DNA from: Atherinomorus stipes
Taxonomy: Eukaryota; Chordata; Actinopteri; Atheriniformes; Atherinidae
Reading direction: 5' to 3'
DNA length: 64,000 nt
Assembly (NCBI GenBank): GCA_023101725.1
Contig: JALJCO010010476.1
Span: forward strand, 992,001 to 1,056,000
In this document: positions 31,000 through 43,548 of the stretch, piece after piece
How the letters are laid out: each line of letters opens with the position of its first letter
Position numbering within the stretch: position 1 is the stretch's first letter
Position numbers and translations under genes: made by a program
Notes under the pieces: generated by a model
The model's input: only the letters and a program-made list of their open reading frames with translations
What the model was told of the DNA's origin: nothing
Databases searched by the model: none

Positions 31000-33900
31000 G
31001 TGTCATTCAAATGTTGTTCCTTTTATTTCCCTCGAGTCTTTCAGCAAAGCTGAACACTGATGATATTTTCCTTTGTATGAGACTTCTGTTGGCCCCCTTC
31101 AGGATTTACACAAGAAAACAACCATTCTTGTTTACAGCAGTTTACAATAGAACAAGACACAAGAAATACTCTGTCAATATTTTCTAACATCAGAGTCAGG
31201 TGGAATAAAGACAACATGTAAGGGAAGGGCTGTGTGACTGGCAGATTTAGGGTTAATAACATGATGAAGACAACAACAAGGGGGCTCTTGTTGTGCACAT
31301 GTACACATTACATGCGGGCCAGCTTATTGCAAGCTGACTCTCGAGTCCCGCATTGTCGCTTTGGGTTCTCACTTGACAGACTGAAGCAAAATATTTATGA
31401 GACACAAGTCAGGCAATGTTATGCGACAGCTAATTTGGCTGCCAGTTTAACACATAGCCTCCAGTGGCATTTCAGAACTAACGCCTTTAAATTGGTCTTA
31501 GTCTGTTTTATCCCCAAATATCACTAAGTAAAAAGGACTACAAAATTTGACTGATCGGTGTGGAGGAAAGTAGATATGAAATACTTGTGAATGTTTACAG
31601 TTAATGAGCTTGTAATGAACAGGAGATCCTGTATGTGTGAAGTGGGAGTGAATACATAATGTTATGTTGCTACACTGAGCAGCTATCACAAGTATGCTGG
31701 CAAACCATGGCTGGAAAAATCTGCCATGGCTGAGACACAGCATATCTTTGCACGATGATGTATTTTTGATGTGATACAATCGCATTGAAAGAATAATCAC
31801 TATCTTGAGTGATGATAATAGTTGTGATGATTTTGCAGCAGTTTTTTTGGATAACAAGATAAAAATAGGCTAATTTGCCAAATCTGTGTGGTCGCATAGT
31901 CAACGTGAGCAGGATGCAAGAAAATACTAGAAAGGGAGGAAAGAAATTTTTAGTCTGATAATGTAAAGACTGGATTGTTAGCAAAGGTCTAATCTAGACC
32001 ATCTTAATGAGGCAGTTACACTGTACGCTTTCTGCTTTGGTGAGTCTTCACAGAGCAACGATCTGCAAATCAATGTGTGACTTCAGGTGGGAAAAGTGGT
32101 AATTAAGATCCATACAAAGGATGTCAATCACTCTGGTTGGGAATTTTTAATTGAATTACAGTAAAATGGAGTATGCTTCAAATGTCCGTAGAACAATGAA
32201 CACCCACATACATAAAAGAGACTGGTGCATTGTAAAAAGTAAAGGCTGCAAAACTAAAATTTAAAACCGATGTAGCAAGGTAATTTTACCTCCTTTTTGC
32301 ATCAGGTCATTTGTTTTTGTTTACTTATGATTGTTTTTTCAGTCCAAAATTTCTCTAGTGTCTAGAGAAACTTAAAAATTTAAATCTAAAGGCGGTCTCC
32401 TTTAGAAAAGATATGAGAAACCCACTTGAATATAATAATATAGTAACCTCAGCAGCGACATCAATGTATTCCCCTAAAACAACTACTGCACAGCAGCTTT
32501 TTGAAGATCCTCAAGAAGAGATAAATGTGATTGTGAATGTTTTAATTGTGAACATAGTTGCCAATGTGAATGTTACTGTGACCTTGCCCATCATTTATTA
32601 TCAGTGTAAGACCCAAAAAGTTTAAAATTTCTTCCTTTGATGACTGGTCAAAATGAACCATTCAGCCCAGAGAAATCACGAGGGAATAGGCCCTGTCTAC
32701 AGTTTAAATGAAAAACTGAGCTCAGACAGTTTTGTCCCTCCTGTGAAGCTGCTTCTAAAAAGTTTCCTCTATGAGAATGCTGTTGCTGTGCTTCGTGCAC
32801 TTTTCAAGCCTTAAGTTCTGTATTTTGGCCATCAATAGCTTGCTCCTTTGAAACTGAATGATCTTACAAGTAACATCAGAAATGACAAATATAGCTCCAC
32901 CCTATAGCATAGCTTCTACTGTCAGTATGCAGTTGTTGTGCATGAGACCGAAATCATGATTTTGCAAGTAGCAACATGCAAGATACAAATAAAAAAAAAT
33001 TTCAACTAGAGAAGGATCTACATGCAAATGTAGACCAGCATATATCCTTTCCAAACATATCCTTTATATATAATATTCTATATATTTAGTGAAAGGGACA
33101 TTGTGTAGCAGTTGTATCTCGCAAGCAACTCACTCGTATTTTTCATGCTGCATTTACGTGAAACCAGGCAGACAGCAGATGGATGACAGCCACTGCATGT
33201 AAAGGCATAATCAAGCCTCTATGTGCAGAAGTGGTCTGTCAGTTACAGTGACTTCAGTCCACATCTCTGATATGTTGGCACGGCGATGTCATATTGTTTT
33301 CCCTGACCCACACAGTAAAATGTTTAACTTAAAAACATTAATTAAAGGGCTGCCTTCAAATTTTGAGTTGAATGGAACATTTTTTGTGTTTTTAAGATGT
33401 GTTTGATTAAGTATTTTAATTTATAACAGCAACATACCACAAGCTTGTTAATTTGACATAAAATATGAATAAAAAATGCAATTTACAGTGCATGTTTTAC
33501 TGTCTTTCTCGTGGCTTCAGTGATTAAAATGACATCTGGTTTGTCACCCACGGCCATCTGCTTGACTGCACATGAACGCAGCATTAGAGTAAGGCTCGAT
33601 TCACTCCACCGCGGTGACTTTTAAAAGGCATCACGTTGACCTGAGCTGACAACTCCAGTGTCTCTGGTGAGTGTCCGTGGTTTCCTACTGTCACACTTCT
33701 ACTGCACGTAAAAACATGGCGACATGACATGGCAGCCACCACTGAGCCTGCCAGTTTGATGTATATATGAATGATATGAACGTCAAATTCAGAGCTTACA
33801 GGAGCACTTCATTTTGTTGATGGGAGAGATCACTGATTAATGGAAAAACACTTGTGAATGAAATCATTGGTTTTTGAGAATAGATACAGAGGATGAAAAC

Positions 33901-36900
33901 AATTTTTAAACTTAATGGGGCTCAGTATGAGAAACTTATGATATTAAACTAGCAGATATGAACGGTGTATATTGCTCTAAAACTGCTGCAGCATGGCAGA
34001 TTTTGTAGTCCCAAGAAAGTGGAAAAGCTATAGAATTAAATGATACCAAGGTTTTCGTGAACTACACTACCCAAGTAACCTAAACTCTGTGGCTAGACTG
34101 CAGCGTGACTATACAATTGAGTGTTTGCGCATAAAACGAAAGGAGAAGTCAGATGGCCGGTGTTTTTGTCTGTCTACCGGATGTTTTTTTAGCATGGTGT
34201 TATGCTCTAATAATAAAGAACAAGAGGGGAGCATAGAAACTTTACAATTCTTCTCTACATTATTGTTATTTACTCAGCCATAGAAACAGACACAACACTT
34301 TTTACACTGGAAAAAATTCTCTAAAGTCTTTAGATGTCCCTAGATACCAAGAACATGAAAAATAACATTATTGTGGAACAATTCTTCATTTACTTTGAAT
34401 ATGTCTTTTTAGGCATTTTTTTCCTGAAAATATGGCCAGGGTTTAAGAGGTTAAAAGGCTCATAAAAGACAGTACGCGTGCACAATTCAGAAGTAGTTGA
34501 CCCCACTGGATCCACTCGCAGATGAGAACATGTTAATGTGGCAGAATTTTGGACACTGAAGGACACAGTTCATTCAGTAATTCTGTGTGCATCTTTACCG
34601 CTAGACATCAGTAACACTGTACTTTCAGGACAAAACTGTGGGCGATAATTTAGGGTTCAAAATGTAATCAAAATGTAATTATTTAGATCTGTGAAAGCCT
34701 GGATGTTACAGCTGTAAGCTGAGTTAAGATTATTGTAGAACTCAGCAAAGCCTCCAAGCAAATACAAGGAGGACCTCTGCACAGCAGTTACTGCAATCAG
34801 TCTCCATATTAAAGGAAGTCACTGTAGTGTCAGTCATAAATTGTAGCGCTTTGTGTGAAAGATTGGGACGATGATTGGCAGAAATAATGTGAAGATATAA
34901 AATGGCTTGTAAGAGGTGGAACAGGTGTACATGATACGCATTACGAGCACTGGACCCTGAGGACAAGAAACTCAGTAGAGAAGCACGACAGGGAGGGGAA
35001 TGGAAGGGGAATAATTAGCCTATACTACCAACAGAGACCCAATTTATCATGATTTATTATATGGCAAGAGGTAAACTTGTATGGGGAGCAGGGCACAAAG
35101 ACAGCCATTCATCAACTTATGACATTTCTTTCTCCAAGCTTCTGGGTTGACTTTTGGCAAACTGGTTTCTAAAAAGGGCTATTACGCACTCCCCTGCACA
35201 CAACAAAAAAACATTGATTCATGGCCCCATGACCATGTGTAGACAGGTTTCTGAAGTGTTTTTCCAATAACATCGTCTCATAGCTAATAGATTGCCAGAC
35301 TGAATTATACAAAGTTGAAATATTAAGAAGGGCATGAGCCAAAAATTTTAATTGATTACTTTGGCTTTCATTTGACAGAGCACTTTTTGAATATTGCTGG
35401 TTATACTTTTAATGACACATCACACTAATGGTAGAAGTTTAGAGGCAGGATTATAATACAGCATTTGCATTTTAATAACTTACTGCAAAGTGGCAGAACA
35501 AAGACTACTAGAAACCTTCCATTTAAATACAAATGTCTCTGTTGCTTTATATTTAAATTTGAGTAAAACATGTATTACATTATGAGGGTGGTGCTTGTCT
35601 ATGCAATGACTCAACGTGTACTTTTTATACAGGTGTTTTCTTTTGACAGCAACAAAGAATGAAATGAAACAGCATTGGTAAAGGTTTATGAGGCAGAAAT
35701 GTGTCAAAAAATAAGACAGCCAATGGTAAAATCATAAATCTTAATTAGCAAGGAGTTTCTGAAAACCATGTTTCTGAGCTAATGAGGTTTCAACCTTGGA
35801 AAAAAACAAAACAAACAAACAAACAAACAAAAAACTAAACAAAATTAGTCGTTTTCTCATGTGGCCTTCAGCATCTTCTAAATCCTCCAACTGAATCTCC
35901 ATCTTTATACTGACACCAAATACTTTTTAATTAAAAGATCTGCTGAGAAATGAAACTTTCATGCAGTTATGGAGGGAGGATATAAAGATGGACTTTTAAA
36001 AAAGGACATTCTTTAAGAAAGACTACTGCGTTTGAATTATAATAGCTCACATTAAACTGATTTTATATTCCTCTTTTATAATCAATATTACATTTTATGC
36101 TAATTTTTCTTGACTTGTTGTGTTTTTAATTAGTCACTTTAATAAATTAGATTACATACATTGGGTCCTCAGCTTTAGTCTTATTTGAATACATACACAT
36201 CAGCATAATTGCCTGCATCTCTCTATCGGGGGCAATGCAGACTTTAAATCAGAGGAACATAAGAATCAGATCCTCTATTTCCTACTCTTTCCTACAGTAT
36301 ATTGTTCCTTGGCTTAAATGTTTGGAAGATATTGCCATATAAATATTTTATATGGGCTTTTGCTACCTTCTGCTCTGCAGTTATATTCAGCCAAACACTA
36401 GAGGCAATTGTGTATAAGCAATTAAATGAGCAAACGGGGATAATTGAAAATCTTTGATTGATTGAAAAACGTTGCATGAATTTACTTAATCTGTAACTCA
36501 ATAGGAAAGCTGAGATTAGGTGTTTCAATATTTAAGTATAATAAAACTTTTTGAATAAACAATAGACAGATAAACTAAAAGTAAATACATTTTGCTGCAA
36601 AAATGCAGGCTTTAACTGGATTTATTGATGTCTCGGGCTTTCAATTTCATGTTTGGAGCCCTCTAAAGATTTTTCTTTTAGATTAGAAGTGGCAGCTTAT
36701 TACAAGTCAGACAGAATTTCATCACACCTTTTGAGGTAACATTAATTCAGCCGGCATTCAATGCTAGGTGAAAAATCCCAGCCATCCGTTCTGCGGGAAA
36801 AATCTATTATCACCCAGTAGAACAGACAATTCTGCTCTTATTGGAACTAATGCACTAATAGCTTTTATTGACAGGTCTTAATGATCTGTGTTTGACACCC

Positions 36901-39370
36901 AGGACGCTCTGGCCCAGCATGGAGACAGTTGTGGCTCCAAGGAAAGAGAAACAGCTTGATCTGTCTCCATGACCAGCAGGAAAAACTGGCAGCTAAAGAT
37001 CAACACTGCAACAGCTAAACTGCCTTTAAGCAAGGCACCTGACACTCAGTGCTGCACTACAGCTGCACACCGCTCTGGGTGTAAATATATCGTCTCTAGA
37101 GTGTGTTCTTAATTGCTCATTGCTTCAAGCATGTTTTCACAACTACAAATAGACTAAAAGAGGTCAAAAATGTGTTATAGGCTTTAAGAAAAAGGATACT
37201 ACAGTAAAGAAAGAATTCTTATCCTGTTAAAAAATATTTATCTAAAAAAGGGGCTATTATAATTAACATTAATTGTAGATCATTTCAAGTTATATCAATA
37301 AGAAAATGTTTTAATGATCTTTACTAATCAAGCAACAATAACTCACTCTGTGAAATGCTTAGCTAATTATGGCTGTAGATAATTTCAAACAATATTTAGT
37401 TAATATTTAGTATGATCAAATTGTTTGATTACACAGTCTAAATACTAAAAAAGATTAGAAAAATACAATATAAAATAGAATATCTCTTGAATAGAATAAT
37501 AATAACATAAAAAAAACACTTTTCTTAACCTTACCTTAGAAAATGCAAATACTAAATTTCGTACCACGAACTGCATGAAGTACAAAACAGATACACACTG
37601 CATGCTTTAGATAAGCATATTGTTATTGAATCTAAGCCAGACAGTAATTACACTTAACCCAAGCAAAACAAATAAGCAGCATAGAAATGTAAATCTGGGA
37701 GACATGAATGCAATTGTCCTGCAATATTGTTCAGCTTTATTTGAATAACCGATATTTCTTAAATCTAATGTATTCAATTGCTAGTTGCATGACTGTCCTT
37801 GGGCACCTCTGCTCCTATGGGATTCAGCTGTGTTTATTTAACCCAGAATGTGAAGCTTTCAATGGTATCCGCATTCAGACAATAAAACTGCTCCAGAGGC
37901 TGTAAATAAATCATTACCCCCATCTGAAACAAAAAGACTCATTTTCAGGTTTTACTAAGAGATGACTGCATGTGCCAGAAGAACAATAAAAACAGCAGAA
38001 GAGCTGCTGATCAGGACTCAATAGTCACCTTCAGAACGGCTTGAACTTCTCTGCCATTCACTGTTTCTGCAACACATTTGTGACTAGCCAGGATGATTTG
38101 GCTGTTTTCAAAGCTGCAGACAAACAGGAGAGTGGCGTCCTACTGGGATGATGCCAGCATTCTTTTCCCCCCGAACAGATGCTGCACAGTGCCCACTATA
38201 TTTCTGGTTGCCTTCATTGAAGTGTTGTTTGCTGCAAGCAGAATGAGAATGCTCACCTTGATACTAGTAAAGGACATGATGTTGTAAAAAAATATAACTT
38301 CCTGCTGTGTGAAGCCATCAACCACCTCCTAAATTTTTCATGAGCTATTTTCAAAACTCTGTAAACAGCTATGACTTGCATTGAGCTTTATATATTTAGG
38401 GCTCAGCTTGACACCTGTTAAGTATCCCAGGGGTGAGAGATGGGCCACTGTTACTCACTGCTGGCTTGGTTGATATTTATGGACTTATCACTGTTTAGTG
38501 GTGCAGAGAAAATGTCAGAAAATATAGGAAATAACATGTAACCTTTCTCTTCATGCACGCAAACTCTCCCTTAGTGACAAAATGAAGTGATGTGCAAAAA
38601 TCAGTCATTAAATTATCATGAACACTTCTATGAGAAAGAAAATTGATGATGTAATTTATTACACTACATTACATGAGATAATGATGGAGTTAAATAACAC
38701 ACTTCATATTAGAAAGCTCCTTCAAACTGTATACATCAGAACTTGCTGACCTGCATTAATCATATAATCAACCTTTAACATTATGTGTTTCTTTTTGATA
38801 GTATAAAACTAAAAAAAAAAAAGAAAAAGAATGGATACGGTTTTCAACAGTCAGATGTCTTTCTGTTCAGGCTGCATTACAGCACATTATGGAGCTTCTG
38901 TTTTCCCCTTCTGGTAGTGAAAGTAATTACCACCAACACTGCCAACTCCTAAAATCTATGCTATCATGTTTAAGGTTCCATGAGTCATCATTTTTGCAGT
39001 CATCCTGTCTCACTGATCAAACATTTTTGATATACTCGCAGACCCTGGTACGTTGTAGTCTTAACTGGGTTTGTTCTTCATGACAGTTATTTCTTTCCTA
39101 TGTACTTCAAGAACGAAACCTGTCTCCACAAAGGCTAACCTTGTGGAAGAGGGGAGGGAATGAAGTTTTGTGGGTGACTCAAGCCCTAATCAGGTTGATG
39201 CGAGTAGAAGTGTAACTTTTTGGTAGAAAAATAAACTGTTGTGCTTTAAACAGTGAGATATTTTGACCAAATAAAATCGGACATTTCCAAGACGTTAGGA
39301 AACTTAGTCAACCTATTGAAAAAGGGCACCATATTTGAAAAAAACCCAACAAAACTTTGCCTTTGTAACA
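31000..39370. other. Gene-poor region upstream of b3galt1
   Basis: More than 8 kb of AT-rich sequence, probably the first intron(s) of b3galt1 on the - strand. Only short ORFs without similarity occur. An (AAAC)n run lies at 35811-35833. Around 33985-34080 TTTGTAGTCC and ACTACACTACCCAAG suggest worn facing ends of a small repeat. I see no exon I can support. Confidence 0.6.
35811..35833. repeat. (AAAC)n microsatellite
   Basis: Five to six AAAC/CAAA units in an A-rich tract. Confidence 0.8.
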
Positions 39371-39376
39371 TTTTTA

Positions 39377-39545
39377 TCAAATCAACTCAAATCAAACTTT
39401 ATTTATAAAGCGCTTTTCCTGTAAAAGGCAACCCAAAGTGCTTTGCAGGACAATAAAAACAAATGCATTTTGAAATAAAAACAAGCCTTCACACATCCAA
39501 GCACACACACACACGACCCCCCCCCCCTTCCCCCCAAACACACAC
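39377..39545 (+). mobile_element. Teleost repeat with CTTTATTTATAAAGCGC head
   Basis: CAAATCAACTCAAATCAAAC then TTTATTTATAAAGCGCTTTT, ACCCAAAGTGCTTTGCAGG and an AC/C-rich end. The same head motif recurs at 39735, so two relatives lie in the same orientation 360 bases apart. Confidence 0.6.
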
Positions 39546-39732
39546 TCAACTGTACATATGGCTTCTGACCCCTAAAATAAAGACACTAAGAGTAATTTTT
39601 AGCCCAGTTATATGCTGTAAAATGTACAGTAGGTGGTAAAAAAAGGGTAAAAGAACATTACTGACCACTTCTACTGTACTTCAGCCACATGCAATTGAAA
39701 ATTCATTCAAGTTATACTGTTTTTGCTCTGTA

Positions 39733-40110
39733 GTCAAGTCAAGTCAAGTCAAGTCAACTTTATTTGTATAGCGCTTTAAACACAGCAGCTACCGATAACA
39801 AAGCGCTGAACAGAAGTAAAACAGAAATTGAATCTCACAGTGAGAACATTAAAACCAATATTAGACATAAAAACAAATCAACACAATGAACAATAAAAAC
39901 AGTATAAATATCAGAAAAAATAAGACTTTAAACAGCAGACAAAATGAGAAAAAATGGCTCATGAAGGATGGAATGCCAGGGCAAACAGATGAGTTTTAAG
40001 AAGAGATTTAAAAACTGCCAGAGACGAGGCCTGTCTGATGTGCAATGGCAGCGAGTTCCACAACTTTGGGCCTGCCACAGAAAATGCTCTATCCCCCCAC
40101 ATCTTCCGTC
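39733..40110 (+). mobile_element. Teleost repeat with (CAAGT)n head
   Basis: (AGTCA)n pentamers (39733-39757) lead into AACTTTATTTGTATAGCGCT, then AAAGCGCTGAAC. After an A-rich part come TTAAGAAGAGATTTAAAAAC and GAGACGAGGCCTGTCTGATG and GCGAGTTCCACAACTTTGGG. This order is typical of a very common fish repeat. The right limit is approximate. Confidence 0.6.
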
Positions 40111-41120
40111 GAGACCATAATAACCACAATTTCCACAAACATTGTCAAATGCAACAATAAATTTTCTTTTGAATAAATAAATAAACTGTTCACTCTGCCT
40201 ATTAATCAGGGGTACAGCTGCTACTCCACCTGCCAGAGCTTCCACCGCATGATTTAAACGAGCTCAAAAAGTTTGTAGAAGGTTTTGACACTTTTAGCTT
40301 CAATCTTCCATGAACACCTGAGGCTTTCAAGTTTCCTGTGGTGGCAATTTTCACTTTGGAGTAGAGGGATATTTTTGTGTGCTGTCCATCGAAAAAGCTC
40401 CTTGAACTAAACTGCCCTACAGGAAGAGCTTCAAACTGAAATGAAATTTCTCTTGTAGCGAAATGAACAAACAACCATTACCTTGCTTGACAGATAACAA
40501 GAAGAAAACTTTTCACTAGATACCATTTCTTCATGCATACTGAACATTTATGTCTGCAGAAACATGTACATAATGTTATCACAAATGTTGAACCGTGTGG
40601 TTTGATCATATTTACAGATGGAGGAAAAGGGACTGATGGGTTTTGTTGTGTGTTTTGTGGCTTTAACCTGTAAAACTCTAAACCACTTTCTGCTGTTTTT
40701 GGGCCACCTGCCTCAGTTGTCACATTATGAGGCTGAAATTATGTAAAATGAACGTATCAATAGATAAAGCCCCATAAAGGCCAACCGAGAATACAAAACA
40801 ATTTATTACTCACAGTACTTTGCAGAAATAGCACATAGATCAACAGTGACTGAGCTTTTTCTTATTTGCATATAATTCTCTCAAGTCTTGGCTTTCAGGA
40901 GGAAAATTTTGGCACTGAAACAAACAACAGAAAGTGTTTACATAATTGTACTTCTTTAAAGGTTTTTTTTCTGTTATTTACACTACTTTTTGCCTATTAT
41001 TCTCAAAAACCCCAACTTCAACTTCAACAGTGCGTAAAATGTCTTCTTGGCTTTATTCCAGCTATAGAGGATTATTATTTTTGCTCTTACAGACATACTG
41101 TAGAACTTTCTTGTCACTAG

Positions 41121-42164
41121 TTAAAGATGCATTACGCAAGTTTAAATGTTAAATACTTTTCTTTTCTTTCCTCCACATGCGCTTACAATTGCCTGATGTG
41201 TAGAATGAGCAGATCTTTCTTCTCTGCGGTTGTCTCTAATACTGTTTCTGAATGCTCAATTCGAGAGATTTGGGTACGAAGCCTCAAGGAGGCGCTTGTG
41301 GGGCAGAGAGGAGCAGCGTGTTCTCTTTCGTCTGGCTGCACCCGTGTCATGCAATCCAACCACCGCAGGTCCGCGCATGTTGAGACAGCACTAACTGCTG
41401 CTAAAAGATGGAGAGCAGGTGCCTCTCAAACCCCAACTCAGACTCCAGTAACACAAAGAAGAAAAGTTTTGTCTTGTGAGAATAAGAGAACCAAACTGGA
41501 GTCTGACCGGTCCCCACGGCAGGGGGGCGTTTTTTGACACAACACCGGCGGCACTGGAGTAAGACGGGAGCAAAGAAGCGAGCAGCTTTTTTTCTTTCTT
41601 TTTTTTAATGGAGGGAGCTTCGATCTTGTCTGGGAATATAACGGGACCCACAGTTGGTTTACTTCTTACTAACAAGGTAAATGTGATGGATGACAGAAAT
41701 AAGGATGCATAATATTGCAATGCTAAGTTTTTAGCATGGAAATGTGGCAATATGACAGCCATATGACTGTTTCCATAGAAGAGATACACTCTTGTCAACT
41801 TGTTAAATTTAGTTGATGAGGTAATTTTATAAGGTAATCGTGGTCTCAGCCTGTGAATTTAGATATCTGAATGACAAGCCAGCGTTAGCTTGTTGTTACC
41901 GTTAGCATACAGTTCGTCAGTTTACTCAATGATCAAACCGTAAACAACTTGCAGATTTATAACTTTACTTCATAACTTTACTATTACTTCAGTAGAGATC
42001 GTGACAATAACTCTGGGCTCAGACTGAATGTAATGTAGGTTAAATTAGAAACCAACACAGTCAAAGCAGCTCATGCGTGTGCACGACATTAGCGTCACTT
42101 CCACTTGTCGCCAGAGGGGGCAAACTTCTGGAAAAAAACTGGAACTTGCGCTGCACTCCTTTAA
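41121..42164 (+). mobile_element. TTAA-flanked non-autonomous transposon (copy 2), first of three in tandem
   Basis: Left tip TTAA-AGATGCATTACGCAAGTT and right tip AACTTGCGCTGCACTCCT-TTAA are inverted repeats of each other. The interior matches the - strand of 24782-25742. It carries CpG-rich patches (41490-41580) and an ORF without similarity to known proteins. Its right TTAA (42161-42164) is also the left TTAA of the next element. Confidence 0.78.
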
Positions 42165-42780
42165 AGCCAGAGTTGGTAATCCTGCTCAAAAACACTTTTT
42201 GTTGTACTGGGTAAAATGGTTCTTCCATCTTAACAGTAGTCAATACATCATGTATTCATAAAAAAGTCAGACAGTTTTGTAAAAACTCTGACCAACCCCT
42301 GCCATTCACACCGAAAGGCAGGAATTGGTAACTCGCAACTTATAGAAAGAACGAATTGATGCATTTATGTCTTGTCTCTGTCCCTCCCCTCTCACTGTCC
42401 CCCATGTGACCCCACCGTGTGCGCGGTTCACTGTAAACAAATATAGCTAACGGACTGCTAACTGCTGCTTTGCCAAAAAACAAAACAAAAAACAAAACAA
42501 CATATAAGGATTAAGTCTCTGAGGCGTTGACATTTGCATTGTGGACTTTTTACAATGTATAAGGAGTTTGTGGTGTGTGGATTAAAACTTTTAAAAACGT
42601 GGTTTGTCAGCTGTTTATTATCAAGCTAACAAGCTATCCACTCAGCTGTTATCGTTAACCTGCACGCAAAACATCGGCGCACACGTCCCTGCCCTCTGAA
42701 GCCGTGGTTTCGGGTGGTGTGTTTTTTTTAAATGTTGCTTGCTCAAACCGTTTTTCCAACATTGCCAACCCTAGCTTTAA
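42161..42780 (+). mobile_element. TTAA-flanked non-autonomous transposon, second of three in tandem
   Basis: Left TTAA-AGCCAGAGTTGGTAATCC pairs with right TTGCCAACCCTAGCT-TTAA. The interior (AGCTAACAAGCTATCCACTC, AACCGTTTTTCCAAC) matches 46915-47479, so two copies of one family occur in the window in the same orientation. No coding capacity. Confidence 0.78.
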
Positions 42781-43319
42781 AGGTATAGTCCAAAGTTCCC
42801 CCCGTGAAAATAAACGTTAGACTTGTGCGAGTGAAATCCGTCTCAAACCCCGCCTATGGGCCTTTACTCGCGTGCAGTGGTGCGTTCGAATGCAACTCTC
42901 TCTCCCGCTGCCTGTAATTCGCTCTTTAGCTTTGTTTTGTTGTGTTCGGGACGTTTCTGGGTGGAGATTTCTGTTTATATCTCCAGCCAATGACAGAGCT
43001 AAGGACATGACGCCGTGTGGAAATAAGCTCATGATTGGAGCAGACACCAGTCACTTGAACTCCTGCAGGAAAAAAGAAAGGAAGAAAGAAAAAACGGCCG
43101 ATGCACCGAAGAAAAGGTAAGACCTTCAGATAAGGCAAGTTCTTAAACCAGGGCTAATATTAGTTTGGCTTTTACCCGCTTCTGAGCTCTGAAGGAGAGG
43201 CTTGAAGCTGAATAGTTTAAAGAACGAGGCGGCCATTAGCCTGAGAGGGAGGGGCGCTAAGTTTGAATGCTGTTGTTTGCAAACAGAAACGGTGGGGGAA
43301 CTTCGGACTCTACCTTTAA
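42777..43319 (+). mobile_element. TTAA-flanked non-autonomous transposon, third of three in tandem
   Basis: Left TTAA-AGGTATAGTCCAAAGTTC and right GAACTTCGGACTCTACCT-TTAA are inverted repeats with few mismatches. The 0.5-kb interior is relatively GC-rich and has short ORFs of no recognisable similarity. Its left TTAA is shared with the preceding element. Confidence 0.8.
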
Positions 43320-43439
43320 TCTTTGGTTCCTCCTGATTACCAACAATTTAAACAATGTGATTGGCCAGAAGCTTCATAGTAAAGTAGTAGTAGTTTCAAA
43401 ATTAAGGTCTCTTAGCAATAAAGCATTGATAGTTCTTAC

Positions 43440-43473
43440 ATGTATGTGTACTATATATATATACATATATACA

Positions 43474-43522
<49 letters not shown>

Positions 43523-43548
43523 TGTATAGTGTGTGTGTGTGTGTGTGT
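43440..43548. repeat. Compound (AT)n-(GT)n microsatellite
   Basis: TATATATATA with ACATATATAC interruptions, a pure AT block at 43476-43520, then (GT)n at 43530-43548. Confidence 0.93.

Noticed and set aside
39733..39757. Short direct repeats resembling an array
   Set aside because: They are tandem pentamers at the head of a known-type repeat, without spacers; not a CRISPR array.
39928..40474. 105- and 90-codon - strand ORFs
   Set aside because: They overlap a common interspersed repeat (CTTTATTTGTATAGCGC head) and show no protein family features.
41391..41798. 135-codon - strand and 136-codon + strand ORFs near 41.1-41.8 kb
   Set aside because: They lie inside a TTAA-flanked non-autonomous transposon that recurs at 24.8-25.7 kb, where the frames are not kept.
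42817..43138. ORFs of 70-82 codons on both strands
   Set aside because: They lie within the third TTAA element and overlap one another; chance frames in a GC-richer transposon.
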